NCBI GenBank assembly: GCA_002794735.1
Contig: NBAZ01000001.1
Span: forward strand, 3,596,001 to 3,660,000
Direction of reading: 5' to 3'
Length of the DNA stretch: 64,000 bases
From: Pyrrhoderma lamaoense
Lineage: Eukaryota > Basidiomycota > Agaricomycetes > Hymenochaetales > Hymenochaetaceae
Within the stretch, counting starts at the first letter, position 1, and each line of letters starts with the position of its first letter. The notes under the pieces are model-generated. The model saw only the letters and a list, made by a program, of their open reading frames with translations. It was not told the DNA's origin and searched no databases. Position numbers and translations under genes: made by a program. Shown piece by piece: positions 1-11,949 of this stretch.

Positions 1-1
1 T

Positions 2-214
2 ATTGGTGTACGTGAAGAATTACTCCGAATGCTTCCTTCAGTTCCACGTCTGAAAGAAGTGAGAGTGAGGGATGTGCGTTGGGCAAAGCCTGGTTTGTCC
101 GCACGAGCAAGAGAGGCTGGCTTTCAAGGAGAAATGCTTGCTTGGAAGAGGCTTTTGGGCCAACGTGGAATCAGACTGTTGGATGCTGATGGTTCAGAAG
201 ATCCATTTTCCTGA
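2..214 (+). CDS. 3' end of an unidentified gene (5' end outside window)
   Basis: An open frame enters from the left edge at base 2 and stops at 214, giving the last 70 residues of a protein. It begins IGVREELLRMLPSVPRLKEV and carries many Arg, Leu and Trp residues, ending in an acidic DADGSEDPFS tail. I do not recognise it. The Leu-rich start, LLRMLPSVPRLKEVRVRDV, could be the last leucine-rich repeat of an F-box/LRR-type protein, which is a guess from composition only. No start codon needs to be chosen because the frame is open to the window edge. Confidence 0.55.
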   Translation: MGVREELLRMLPSVPRLKEVRVRDVRWAKPGLSARAREAGFQGEMLAWKRLLGQRGIRLLDADGSEDPFS

Positions 215-548
215 AATTTTTCTCTCCGAAACTTATCAAATTGCTACTATTTATTGCTCTGCATGTTATATTCAATACCCAGTGCTTTGGTTCTCATGTT
301 TTAACATCATGTTGTTTATGTATCGGCATCCCCACTCCTTGTAATGAACGAAAGTATTTGCATCTGTATTTATGATCTATATTTCCTTTTTGGACATTTT
401 TTGCGGCCGGATGGTGGGTGTTTTCTTTCTAGTCTATCAAAATTCAGAACAATCTGACTCATATCATAAAAGGAGTCGAGTCATTCTCGAACGTATTTAT
501 ACCAAGGAATTTTAACTTATATTCAAATTTCACAACTATCTTCTGCCC
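215..548. other. Intergenic: 3' flank of the first gene and promoter of the PhzF gene
   Basis: This 334-base stretch is AT-rich, with pyrimidine-rich patches and no convincing coding frame. It should hold the 3' untranslated region of the upstream gene and the promoter and 5' leader of the downstream PhzF-family gene. I see no clear TATA box or other named element. Confidence 0.5.
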
Positions 549-1483
549 ATGGCGTCAGAGACGAGTGACTTTGTGCTAGTTAATGCGTTCACTAGTGCTC
601 CCTTTGGGGGAACCCAGCTGCAGTGCTTTTTCTCAAAACGCCTCTTGCTGATTATGGTACATACTTGAAGATTGCCCAAAATTTTAGTCAACCCATGGCA
701 TGCTTCGTTTTACCTCCAGACGAAGGCCAGGAGCCGGATGAAGTGACGAGATCATATAATATTCGCTGGTTCACGGTTAACAAGGAGACATCCATGTGTG
801 GACATGGAACGCTCGCGGCCGCATATGCTCTTTTCAGGTATCGAAAACTACCATCGAACATTGAAACCTTGCGATTCAAAACAATCGACGGCGTATACGT
901 TTATGCACGTCGTGTACTGAAGGATGGTTGTCCCCTTCGTATACAGATCGAACTTCCCCAGTACGGTCTTGACCCACTCTCAGGGGACGCATTTCGAGAA
1001 ATTCAGTCGATCACCTCTAAAGCCTTGCGCATCCCAAACGTAGGGATCAAATATGTCGGTCGCGGTTCGAAGACTGCTGTAGGCGCAGACCGATACCTTT
1101 TGATTGAGTTGGATGAAAATGTGGATTTGGAGGGCGCAAACGTTGATACGTCCGTTTTCGCAGGAACTATACCCTGTACGACAAATATACTTACGGTTCG
1201 ATCCAAGCGACCAAACGTGGTTTACGAGTATAGGATGTTTGCTCCGCTTGCTGGTGTTCCTGAGGATCATGTATGTGGATCCGCAAACTGTACAATGGCC
1301 CCTTATTGGGCAGAAAAACTGGGCTTATCGAAGTCAGACGACGTGGACGGGCCCCGCGAGATGTACGTGAAGGCCGTGAGCGAACGGAGTGGTGATCTCT
1401 GGATCAACGTGGACAATGTGAAGCATGTTGTTTTGCTTCAAGGAGAAGCTTGTTTATTTGGAGAAGGAATAATTTATCTATGA
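549..1483 (+). CDS. PhzF-family protein (isomerase/epimerase fold), frame broken near its N-terminus
   Basis: The protein belongs to the PhzF (phenazine biosynthesis-like) family, whose fold resembles diaminopimelate epimerase. Fungal members are mostly uncharacterised cytosolic enzymes. Visible family marks are RWFTVNKETSMCGHGTLAAA, which holds the catalytic-type Glu followed by the CGH-TLA segment, and EDHVCGSANCTMAPYW in the C-terminal half, matching the usual GS-x-H/N region. I chose the ATG at 549 because it reads directly into FVLVNAFTSAPFGG, the normal PhzF N-terminal strand. That frame must change at the run of five G (606-610): the expected GNPAAV continues in the frame starting near 611. 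One base appears to be missing. The rest, to the stop at 1483, is a single uninterrupted exon of normal family length. Confidence 0.82.
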
Positions 1484-1752
1484 TTTTCTAGGAAATTTTG
1501 TAACTAGTAGTAGTACATTACGGTTTGTGCATATACCAAGAGTTTAGGTATTGTTTGATTCATTGGAATGAAGATGGAAATGAGTCACATGCACATCCTT
1601 GTGAATTACGTAACGATGATTAGCAGAGTATTCTCCTTTTACATATTTTCTGTCTTGAGCTTTGAACTTTTATCTTGGTTCATGATTTACAAAGTCAGCC
1701 TACAAATCGAAGCAAGCCATTATCTTAAATGGAAGCATCTTGATATAAGCGC

Positions 1753-3450
1753 ATGATGCTACAAATTGACAACGCAAGTGCTTTTGTATAATCGCATTTA
1801 CCTAGATAGTGACATCATCTCAGTCCACAGTTGAAGAAAAGGAGTCTGGAGTAGCCTCAGTCGTTTATCGGGCTCTAAGTAAAGATCAAGGACAAGGTCA
1901 ATCAGTTCATCCTCGGTATATTGCTATTAAAAGTGCCACCTCTACACGAAAATTTTCTCCGGAGCCTCATGATATCATTAAAGAGATATCAGTTCTTAAA
2001 CTTATTTCTCACGTTAATGTTGGTGGCAGTATCATATCATGAGTTTTAATGTGTGAGCTGAGTTCATGGGTGATAGGTCATAGAATTATTGGATTCCAGA
2101 AGTCATGACGGGTCTATTGAGATGTGGACCGCCTGGATATCTTACAACTTGAAAACATTCTAGATTCACCATTGTTTTCTCCTAATCCTCTTCCTCCAGA
2201 GCTTGTGTATCTGTTTCCTTCAAAGATACAAAGCCCTCTCGATGGCTCGAGTGTCCGGAAACTCAGGACCCTCACAGCGCGATATCTTCGTGCTCCTGAG
2301 TAAATCTATTATCTACCAACTCACAAGCGCTCTTTGCTACTTGCATGGACTCGATCCCCCAGTTGCGCATAGAGATATCAAACCGCGGAATGTGTTAATA
2401 GATGAAACGGGATGCGTGAAACTCATTGACTTTGGTATCGCGTATCACAAGCAGATCAGCGCCAATCCCCAGAATCTGTGGCCTGAGAATGTGGACAAGA
2501 TGTACTGTGATGTTGCAACTGGGTACGTATTCTTTTTTCATTTTGCAAATATACTTTTATTTGTTCTTCGAGCTTTTGAAGATAATAAATTGAAATTTTG
2601 TTTGGTGAAATGACGTAAACATTCCTATCTCTTTGTTTTAAGACCGTTTCGAGCTCCGGAGTTACTTTTTGGGACTAAGTCCTACGATGCTTGTGCCACA
2701 GACCTTTGGAGTTTGGGGTGCACAATCGCTCATTTCTTCACGCCGATCCGATTACTGCGAAAATCCTACTCTTACTATGACGACGACGACGAGGGGATAG
2801 ATGAAGGGACGCCTGTCGTTGATAAGGATGGGGTCCTTCCGGCATATGTATACTCAAAGGATACAAATACTTTTTCGTTTAGTTCCGTGGAGTGGATGAG
2901 ACTCCCTTTGTTTGATGGTCGAAGAGGGGAAATAGGACTTGCATGGAGTATATTCAAACTTCGTGGAACTCCTTGTGCAGAAAATTGGCCGTTAGTCCGG
3001 ATATACAGATTCATCTTTTCCAGATCTATTACATTTATACTATTTTTGACAGGACTTTGAAGAACTACCAGATGCGAATAAAGTTCAGTTTACAGTTGTT
3101 CCAGCAACATCACTTCGTGCTCGACTTCCAAATCTCCACCTGATTCGGGGAAAGAGGGAGAAAACGGACACGCTCTCCTGGAGATAATCGACAAGCTTCT
3201 TGCGTATCCTCCGAAACAAAGAATCAAGTCGTCCGAAGTACTTCATCATTCGTGGTTTTTAGGCCCAGATAGTAATTCACCCCATAGTTCTGATCAGTAT
3301 GATAAGGAGGGTGACGAAGGAACAACAGTTCCAATTCCTGTTATTCTCCCTGATGGTCACCCTGCAGTCGTCGACGGAAGTACTTGTGGCTTGGAGACGA
3401 GATGGCGTGAGAAGGAACTCAGTTATTGGCTGCAGTGTATCGTTGGATAG
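1753..3450 (+). CDS. CMGC-type serine/threonine kinase, CDK7/Csk1-like, with frame breaks
   Basis: This is a protein kinase of the CDK branch. In order one sees a glycine-loop-like SGVASVVYRAL, the ATP lysine in IAIKSA, HVNVIELLD, the catalytic HRDIKPRNVLID (about 2365-2405), the DFG motif in KLIDFGIAY, PFRAPELLFG and DLWSLGCTIAHFF. The C-terminal lobe ends with a helix reading SSEVLHHSWF. Probable introns are 1778-1830, 2019-2076, 2523-2642 and 2991-3052. Reading is lost by one base at three places: near 2124-2139, at the 2991-3052 splice, and near 3155-3175. Downstream protein is recovered each time and matches the family. A run of Tyr and Asp (about 2775-2800) sits in an insert of the C-lobe. 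The start at 1753 is tentative. It is likely a regulatory kinase of the CDK-activating type; the exact orthologue is unsure. Confidence 0.72.
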
Positions 3451-4569
3451 AAGAGAGTTCTATCTCCACCGGAAATTGAAACGCTTGGCTTTTGTATTTG
3501 AGGGTCGGTATATCTACATGTACAAAAAGCAGTTTGGTTGTGATATAGATTGATCTATGATAAGTAGCTGTGGGCAACGACAATAGCAATAGCTGGTCCT
3601 TAGTAAATATGGAAGGACTTGGCCCTTCAATCTCTCTTGTATCTTATTGGCCAATAACTTATGGTAGAGTGCTATAAAAAGCTTCGTTATATATTTAGTG
3701 CAACCGGAACTAGCAATTTGCGATCAGTGGTTTTAGAGAAGTTGCGACTTGCGACAACCACAATGCCTCCGCCCAGGGCTAATATGTATCAAAATTGTGG
3801 AAAAATAGATAAAGATGTATAATTATCGATCGGGCAAGAAGTGCTGTCAAGATTATGTAACTGAAACACAATATCATTGAATTTGTTCTTCCGGTTGCGT
3901 GGCGTTGAGCCAGCATCTTCGTCATGGTTATATAAAGCACTCATGTTATAGTAAAGTGTAAGCTTTTTTATGGGGGACATTGACGGAATTTGATAACATC
4001 TTTAGAAATTGATCCGGCTATATGGTTATATAGTAGTCAGTTATGGTTCACCCGAACCATACTCTTTGTACCGGAGGGAACAATTCGGGTAATAGTTTTG
4101 AAATGCTCTATCATCAAGTCTCAATTGGAAATAATTGAGGGTCGCTTTTTGAATAAAGCTTTTTATATATTCATATCATCATCATGTATGAAGACCGAGT
4201 CGAGAGTAAGCAAGTTGGATCAGTTGGTGAAGAAAGACATAGATCCGAGTAGCACACGCAGAAGAACGAAGACGCATTGATATGAATAGTCAATTACTAG
4301 GAATGGGCTTAGGAACACAGAGCGTATGAGCCGATCAATGCGACCCTGGATGTGCGTCTGGCGCTGACCCAACGAAGCGTGATGGGGGTAACAAACATTG
4401 AATATGGCAGCGATCCTTACCCAGGATGGTCTCTGTCTATTTGGGCTCTCCTCGTCAAGGACCACTACTATCCTCTCACCTGCCATCGTCATTGGTTGTC
4501 TCTGCTGGAGCTGGTGCTCTGGCAGCAACTCGTTCCTCCGCTCTGTCCCTCATCTCTTGAGTCTTGATC
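3451..4569. other. Intergenic region, about 1.1 kb, no gene seen
   Basis: I see no conserved protein or RNA gene here. A TATA-like tract lies near 3676 (gctataaaaagc), but no matching gene follows it. Open frames on both strands between 4220 and 4560 overlap each other and resemble nothing known. The right part is probably the promoter and leader of the GtaA-like gene at 4570. Confidence 0.45.
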
Positions 4570-7500
4570 ATGTCATTCTTTACTTCCCCAGCACCGATAT
4601 CTGTCTTCTTGAGAAATTCTCTTCTCGTCATCGCTCTAGTCGTCTCTGGGATATCGGCACAGACAGGACCCTCTTGGACTGCGACACCTTTCAACCCCCC
4701 TTCACTTCCCCTTGCTGTACGTTCACCATATCTTAACACATGGGTGCAGCAGGGGAACAGTCCCTCAGCATTAAGTAGTACATGGCCGACTTATGGACGT
4801 CAAGTGTTAGTTTGTGGATAGTTAATGCTTATAACAGAAAAAACGATTACTCACATTTTTTCTACTAGATTACGGGCTGGTATGCATCTATCCTTGTCGA
4901 TGAACGGGCTACATGCTTATGGGAAGCGCGGCGGGAGTTAATGTAACCAAAGCTACTCAAAAGTCGGTTGAATTCACTCCGACACGAACATCGTTTATCA
5001 TGACGGCTGGAGCAATGGATGTGAATATGACGTTTATAAGTCCTATAGAGCCTGATGACCTTGTGCGTCAGTCGCTGCCATTCAGTTACTTCACGATGAG
5101 CGCAACATCGAATGACGGGAACTCGCATTCTGTGAGATTGTACTCGGATATATCAGGAGAGTTTATTGCGGGAGATACCCTCAAACTGCGCAATGGGCAT
5201 TTGATGATCAATCAGGAAACTATATTATACTCAGCATGCAACTTCAAACTCAACAAAGATATGCAGAGCTCAACGATCATGCTCAGGATGCAACGGAATA
5301 CTATGCCCTCAAAAAGGTTCGTAGCCTGAATTATGCACTTTTAGGGATTTCATCCTAACAAATAACTACTTTCAGATCAGCGGTGCTACTGTTTCATGGT
5401 CAATATCGGAAGATACTGTCAATAGAAACAATGCCGTAAACACTAGTGTGACAGCTCTTAATAACACGGCAGATTCCACCCCCCGAGCCGTGGAAAGTGA
5501 GTTTTCCATCCTCTTCCTGTCTCTGGTTTTTTTCTGAGATTCGTCAGTGAGACTGGCCTGTTTTCGGGATTGCTGTAGACTGGGGCACGATTAGTTCGAC
5601 GCCTGAGCCAGCAGTGTATGCTATCGGTGTTGTTCGGTCACCATCTATTCTCTACAACACCCCTGGTGGCACTCAGGTTGACCGATATCCATATTTCTCT
5701 TCGGCATACTCAGATACCAACACTGCTGTCAAAGATTTCTTGGATGACTTTGATCGCGCTGATAATGCTTCGGTGGCCTTTGATGCAAGCATTTCCAGCT
5801 TGGCATCGTCAATTTCTTCACAGTATGCAGATTTAATCGCATTGAGCGTGCGGCAAGTAATGGGTTCGATGGATATTACGATCTCAAAAAGTGGGAGTGG
5901 TTGGGACACCTCCGATGTGATGATATTCATGAAGAACATGGGTGGTATTGGCTCGGATGGTGGGGCTCAGACAAGTGTGAATACAGTGGATGTGATCTAC
6001 AATGCATTCCCGACATTGCTATCATTGAATCCTGAACTTGGAGGCTATCTGCTTGCTCCTCTCATGGAATATATGGACTCCTCAGCGTATACTCTAAGTT
6101 ATGCGGCGATGAACCTCGGTGTGTTTCTGTTGTGCGGTGTCCTACATTTTCGCTAATTTTGTTCTCAGGTCTATCATACCCTCAGGCAACTTCTGAGGGC
6201 ATCAATAATGCACATGATTATGGCATAGAAGGTAAAACAACTACCATTCATATAAGTTTATTAATATCGATTCTCACTTTCTTTTTAAACTAATCAACAG
6301 AGACTGCAAATATGCTTATAATGAATTTAGCTTATGCACAAACATCTGGAAATGGGACATTCATCAGCCAACATGTACGTATTATACACTGATAAACTGG
6401 GAGACGTGTACTGATAATTTCATTGATCTAGTATACGAGACTTAGGCTCTGGGCTGACTACCTCGTTAACAGCACTCTGACGCCGACTAACCAGTAAGCA
6501 ACTAATATATATGAATTTAATAATATACTCAATATATCAAAACAGGAAATCTTCGGACTATCAAAGTGATTCATCTCTTGCTAACAATAATCAGACAAAT
6601 ACTGCGTTGAAAGGAATCATTGGCATCGGCGCGTTTGCAAAAATAGCTTCCTTGGCGGGCGTTGACTCTGATAATCAGCAATACGGCGTAATAATAATTT
6701 TGAACAATCATTATGATCCTTTTTGACTGATTCTTTGTGTTTTAGGCAACGGCAACGTCCTATATACAGACGTGGCAGTCTAACGCTGTGGCATCTGATA
6801 GCTCTCATGTCGACTTTTTCTATGGAAAGTCGGATACCAACGGACTCATATACAATGTCTACGCCGACAAGCTCTTACAATTGGACCTTGTACCGAGCTC
6901 AGTATATGATGTATTAACTGTTTTTTATAACAACGTTGCCAGTCAAAATAGTTATGGAATTCCGCTCAATAATGAAGATGCCGCGGAAACATCTGCTCGT
7001 AAGTTTTTCTCATTGTTGACCCTTTCGTGAGCTTATACTGAGTCATTTTGAATAGACGCGATGTTGCTTTCTGCTTCAATTGTGACAAATTCTGATACGC
7101 GGAACTATATGATTAACCAAGTACATGAATATGCCTCTTCAAACAGGAATAATACCCCATTTACTCCGTTATACAATCCACGAGCGGATATGCCATTAAC
7201 TCAGGTCAGGCTGGTACAAACAGTCCGGCAGTGGGTGCAATGTTTTCAATACTGGCGCTCAAGTAAGATTATGTCATCCTTCACTTTTTTTACGGTTGAA
7301 ACTAATGCATCAATAATTCTATAGCGTTAACATAAAAGATTCCATCAGTCTTCCGAGCGAAGGTAGCACTATCCTAGCGGTTCTTCTAGCACTTCAAAGA
7401 AATCAAATACTGGAGCGATCGCTGGTGGAGTAGTTGGTGGACTTGCTGGCTTGGGTCTGATTGCATTTGCGGTCTTTTTCTTCATGAGAAGGCGACGTCA

Positions 7501-8092
7501 AGACACGTTGAGCGAAAAGCATGCTTATAGTGAGACCTTCTCTACGTCAAATAAGTCCATGGCCACAGGAGGAGTCCCGGGTCTTTCTTCTCAAGCAACA
7601 TACGAACCATTCAGATACAACAATACTGCTGAGTCTCAAACAGGAAGCTCTAATGTAATATTCCCATCACCCTTCTCGCCGACTGAGGTGAGCGCTCAAT
7701 CTGGTTCTGTTCCGCCTCGTGAAGCCTCGAATGGGGTCTATCAGATTGGGGCAACGAACGGCGCGACGAACGTTCGTGATAGCACTTATTTCCGATCGCA
7801 CCGGCCGGGAGAAAGTGGATCAGATATTGGACCTAGTGCATCTCAAGTTGGGAGCGCTGTCTCATCTGGGAGTCACGGAAGAGGACGGGGTGGAAGCCAG
7901 GCTACGTCGAGTGGGATGTCAAGAACGGATGCTACGAGTCCGCAGCAAGTTCTTTTAGCGAAGCAAACCTTAGTGAATGAAGAACTTCGACATGAGGTGG
8001 ATAATTTACGTCGGGATCTTGAACGAATACGGGAAGAACGAGGTAGAGATGCCACTCTTGATGATGCTCCACCTCAATATACGGACCCATAG
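4570..8092 (+). CDS. Membrane-anchored glutaminase A-like protein, divergent plus-strand copy
   Basis: The N-terminus (MSFFTSPAPISVFLRNSLLV) is a signal peptide. It is followed by NPPSLPLAVRSPYLNTW, FTPTRTSF and MNMTF-type segments, LKGIIGIGAFAKIA and YNVYADKLLQLDLVPSSVYD, which are marks of the fungal glutaminase A family (DUF5127, DUF4965 and DUF1793 domains). Near 7400-7490 a glycine-rich transmembrane helix (GGVVGGLAGLGLIAFAVFFF) precedes MRRRRQ. The cytosolic tail holds a short coiled coil and ends APPQYTDP, a PPxY motif. Probable exons are 4570-4803, 4869-5316, 5376-5496, 5579-6118, 6169-6231, 6301-6374, 6432-6493, 6546-6687, 6746-6998, 7056-7262 and 7325-8092. One base seems missing near 4907, 5183, 7184 and 7373. 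It is the most diverged copy of the family, 22 kb from and opposite to the array, and lacks the usual DW pair (see findings). Confidence 0.8.
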
Positions 8093-8487
8093 TTTTTATT
8101 TCTTTCCTTTTCTTCTTTTGCTTCTACTTTCTTGAAACTTCCTTTCCCTGTTCATACCGTTAGATATGCTGTTTCTGTTATTCGTCTGTTTTTCTTGTGC
8201 CTTGGATGTCGATTGCATTTTGTTACTATATGTTGTTTATCTAGCTTGGAACTCTCTTAGGTGTTATTTTTTCCCCTTTTACTCAGTTGCAACAACCACA
8301 CTCCTTTTTTATATTATTATTCTGCGGATTATTATTTCCTGCGGACATTCAATGATCTGTATAACTGTCAAAAAGTTTTGTCATAAAATATTACTCGACG
8401 AATAGTCGAATACTGTCTTCAACAATGACATTCGTGTTTTACAAGTATGACAGAATGGAATAACAGGATGAGACTAGTCGTACTCGT
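8093..8487. other. Convergent 3' region between two genes
   Basis: The GtaA-like gene ends at 8092 and the F-box gene on the other strand ends at 8488. The stretch between is T-rich, as expected for 3' untranslated sequence and polyadenylation signals. I see no gene in it. Confidence 0.5.
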
Positions 8488-10268
8488 TCAGATGCGTGTT
8501 ATGTTATCTTTCCATATTAAATTTGTACGTTTGTGCACGCAATCCTCCGCGTGAGAAGTATCGGGTCCTTCTTCCGGTCGTCCTTCAAGACAAAGAGATG
8601 GTACTTGCCATGAATGACTATGAAGCCTCTTCCAGTCGTCTTCTCCCATTTCTTCAAGACCCTCTAGACCATCGTTACATTTCTCACCGATATTGTCCTT
8701 CATGGACATAACTCGGGATACTTTGTTAACCTGTGATCTGTGTAGTCTCTTCCAGCTACTTCGTAAGGTTTTTATCCCATCTTTCCATCCTTGTGCGAAT
8801 GTTTCACGAATTAAGACGTGATGCTCCTCATCTGTTTGAGGGCCTCCGTGCACGACATTGATATGCGGAGCGCTGATGGAGAGAGAGAGGATCGAAGGTG
8901 GAGAGGGTACAATACGAATTTTGGGCATATTCCGAAGTTCAGCTGCAGTAATTGAGGATGGTATAGTTCCTTGTTGTAACTGTGTAGAGATAGTCGGGTC
9001 TGAGGCACCGCGTAAAGAAAGTGTGGCAGTAGCAAGTCCCTTTCGTCCTGCTCGACCTTTAGTACGGTGCTCATTTATTGAATTCGTATTGGATGAAGAA
9101 GAACTATTCGAATGATACGTCTTTTCAAGAGCTTCGCGCCATGATTTCATTATTTTCTCCCGTTCTCTTGCTCGTCGTTGACCAGCAAGGGCACAACACT
9201 TTCCGATCGTAGCCCAGTCTTCGATATCACGCAAGGCTGCTGTAAGAGACTTGCAGGAATCGAGGTTGACGTGTCTTAAATCGTTAAGCCGTTCAAGCGC
9301 CTGACAAAAGGCCGATAATAGTACTGAACTCGTGCTAATGTCTAGTGTATGTAGAGCTGGGAAACCACCAGGAGTTGCAGAGATGAACGACAAGACGTTT
9401 TTCTCTGGAGCGCGAAATCGTAAGGCATATATGTTCTTCCCAACTGGAGAGGTAGATAGATTAACTAAGGGGCGAAGCGTGAAGAAAACTATGGGCTGAG
9501 CAAAAGACATCTGATCCCCTGGAAGAAGACGGTCCTGTACGATCGATAATGTTCGTAGGGAAGATTCAGGCCAAGATGCAAGAGCATTTAGACTTGAGTC
9601 AAAGTATGCACCTTTGTGAAACTGATAGTAATTCGCTTGTTGTAAACTGAAATATTAGACTTGTGTTAGCTTTCACTCATTACGTTCGTGAGAACAACAC
9701 TTAATGAAGAATAAACATAGTTAGAGATGGAAGTATTTGAATCTCTTACTTGTATTTGTATAAGTTACAGAGTACAAAGGTTACAATAGTAAAGTCAAAG
9801 GAAGTAAACGAAAGGTCAAGGAACAGTGACGAACATGAGTGTCATAAAGAAACTGGTAACGTACTAAGGTCTAAATCTTAGAGATAGGTGTACTAACGAC
9901 TGTCGTGGGCTACTCAATATTTCTTGGAGTTCTTCTGGAGAGAACTTTGGGCCGATCCAGAGTGAAAGGCTCTTGAGACCACTGAGAAGGGAGAGAAGGT
10001 TTAGTAAAACCTGGGCGTCCACCGACCACGTTTCAATTCGAAGGGTTTGGACCTTCCAGGCATCCTCTTTGTAGGATCGAAGTCGTCGATAAAGTTGAAA
10101 AACTCTTTCTGCAGAATTGAGAGTAATTTCCCTGAATAGATTTTCCAATGGGATAGGCGCATATGGGACTGCTCGTGTGAGACTCAGTACAACTTGTTGA
10201 ACTTCATCCTTATCAATGAATTCTAGGATAGAAGAATAGATTTCTGGAGGGAGATATCCAAGATACAT
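8488..10268 (-). CDS. F-box / leucine-rich protein, two exons, intact
   Basis: The first exon (10268-9865) opens MYLGYLPPEIYSSILEFIDK, a typical F-box start (LPPEI), and continues through helices and a leucine-rich stretch (NLLSLLSGLKSLSLWIGPKF). A 208-base intron (9864-9647) joins by a phase-2 splice to exon 2 (9646-8488). The sum is a clean 520-residue protein with no frame break. The middle resembles leucine-rich repeats (FPALHTLDISTSSVLLSAF), while the C-terminal part is Ser/Asn-rich and charged, probably disordered. F-box proteins usually recruit substrates to SCF ubiquitin ligases; the substrate here is unknown. It is divergently arranged with the methyltransferase gene starting at 10534, with which it shares a 265-base promoter. 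Confidence 0.7.
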
Positions 10269-10533
10269 ATTTGTTCATCCAAAACGTGCATTGAAAAATG
10301 AGTTACAGCGATATTTGATGAGGCCCTCTGGATTTATGACTGCTTGTTGTTAGTAGAATAGGTGTTATTCAACTTGCTCACCTGTGATGAGTGCATGTAT
10401 ATTACATAATAGTGAATGTATTCTCTCTCAATTTCCTATTACTGACTAATACCGATAGGCTTCTATTCACCTCCAGGATCTATGCATGCTTAGAGGTTGT
10501 TTGCTATGTTCGATACGCTAGGATAGGCCTTAT

Positions 10534-11766
10534 ATGCCTTTTCTTGCCGGCTCCGAGATGGTTAATTTAAGTGTCACGATGACGCGAGGAACACAATACA
10601 TCTCCCCGACGGAAGGACTGCCCTCTGTGAAAACGTTCTCCTCACTAACTTTTTCTGAGCTCAGAGGTTACATAAATTATTTACGTGCTCTCTACAACCC
10701 AGAAGTCCGAGGCTCACGACGGCGGAGAGCTCAACCTAAGGATCTATCGACTCATACACAATCAGAACTAGAGACGTCACTCGATGCTATTAGAGGAGAT
10801 GCCTTTGAAAGGGCCCATGCAATGCGTTGGCTCACTGCCCTCATCATGCACAGTGACACGCTCATGTTGTCCATGGATGAGGACGAAACGACGCGTGAGG
10901 AACTAATAGGAGAAGCAGCTGCCTTACTAGCGGCTTGTGCCGGGACTGCCTCTTCAGGGAGACTCATTCGTAGCTTTACATTCGGCTCATCACAAAGTAG
11001 TGATGAGATTACTATCCAACTTATGGATGCACCGCTTGATAATGATGATTATGCTCTGTAGGAGCACAGACGTGGGGAGCCGCTGTTGTGATGGCGGATA
11101 TGGTACTGGAATCTCCCGCTTCCTTTGGTCTTGCAGAGGACTCTCTTATGGGTTCGGTTATAACGCTGAACGCCCGTTTCGCGTACTTGAACTAGGTGCC
11201 GGAACCGGGCTTGTTGGAATGGCAATAGCTAAAATTCTTGAGCTGAGAAAGACTGCAGCGGAAGTAGTCCTTACGGATGTTCACCCTCCTGTTCTTGCCA
11301 ATCTCCGGTCAAATGTCGCCCTCAATCCCCCTTCTCTATCCCATGAATCTCTGGTAAAAGTTTCAGTTTCAGACCTCGATTGGGAGGAATTCTCGTCTAC
11401 AAGTGCTGCTCAAGGCAAGGATGAACCCCTCGGCAGTTTGACCTGATTATTGGTGCTGATATCATATACGAAGTACAACACGCTGAATGGATCAAGGAGT
11501 GCTTAAGAAAATTACTCTCACCAAAAGCTCTATTTCATCTTGTCATTCCTCTTCGACATACTCATACTAAGGAAAGCGGAACAGTTGGCTCTGTCTTTGG
11601 ACGATCCTGTGAAACTAGCGAAAGGTCGATAGAGATATTACATAGGGAACGGTTTGTGTGCGATGCTTATATTGGGGAAAAGCTGGAGAAGTTGAATATG
11701 AGTACTTTAAAATTGGATACGGGATTTTGCTTCGACTTAGAAATTTTTATTCGGGGTTTTGCTTAG
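10534..11766 (+). CDS. METTL21-type (Methyltransf_16) protein methyltransferase, frame broken three times
   Basis: The protein has an SAM-binding Rossmann core: FRVLELGAGTGLVGMAIAKI (motif I, near 11180-11240), VLTDVHPPVLANLRSNV (motif II acidic loop) and FDLIIGADIIYEVQHAEW (motif III), the order seen in METTL21-like lysine methyltransferases. A preceding GAQTWGAAVVMADMVLESP corresponds to the W-x-A/S element before motif I in this family. The N-terminal half, from MPFLAGSEMVNLSV, is family-variable and contains an RGSRRRRAQ basic patch. Three one-base losses interrupt reading, near 11057, 11176 and 11435, yet all pieces fit one protein in order. The stop is at 11764-11766. No intron is needed. 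The target is probably a protein lysine or nicotinamide-type substrate, but the sequence does not tell which. Confidence 0.78.
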
Positions 11767-11949
11767 AATGTCATTGAGTTTGGCTATATATTTACATGTC
11801 ATGGTATACCACAATCTACATAGTTAGACGATGTCAGTGAGTCAGCTTAGATACTATCTTCTGTATATGTTATATCCATAGATTCCATGCGGGTACTTAT
11901 AACGTAGTTAATTTTGTCCTATTATTGCTCAGATGAAGTTGGACAAAGA

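Noticed and set aside
1568..1756. Plus-strand open frame of 62 codons
   Set aside because: It is hydrophobic and Met-rich with no family pattern, and it lies between two genes. Its 3' end overlaps the likely start of the kinase gene in another frame.
4220..4528. Minus-strand open frame of 102 codons upstream of the GtaA-like gene
   Set aside because: It overlaps plus-strand frames of similar length and has no recognisable composition or motif. It lies where a promoter and leader are expected.
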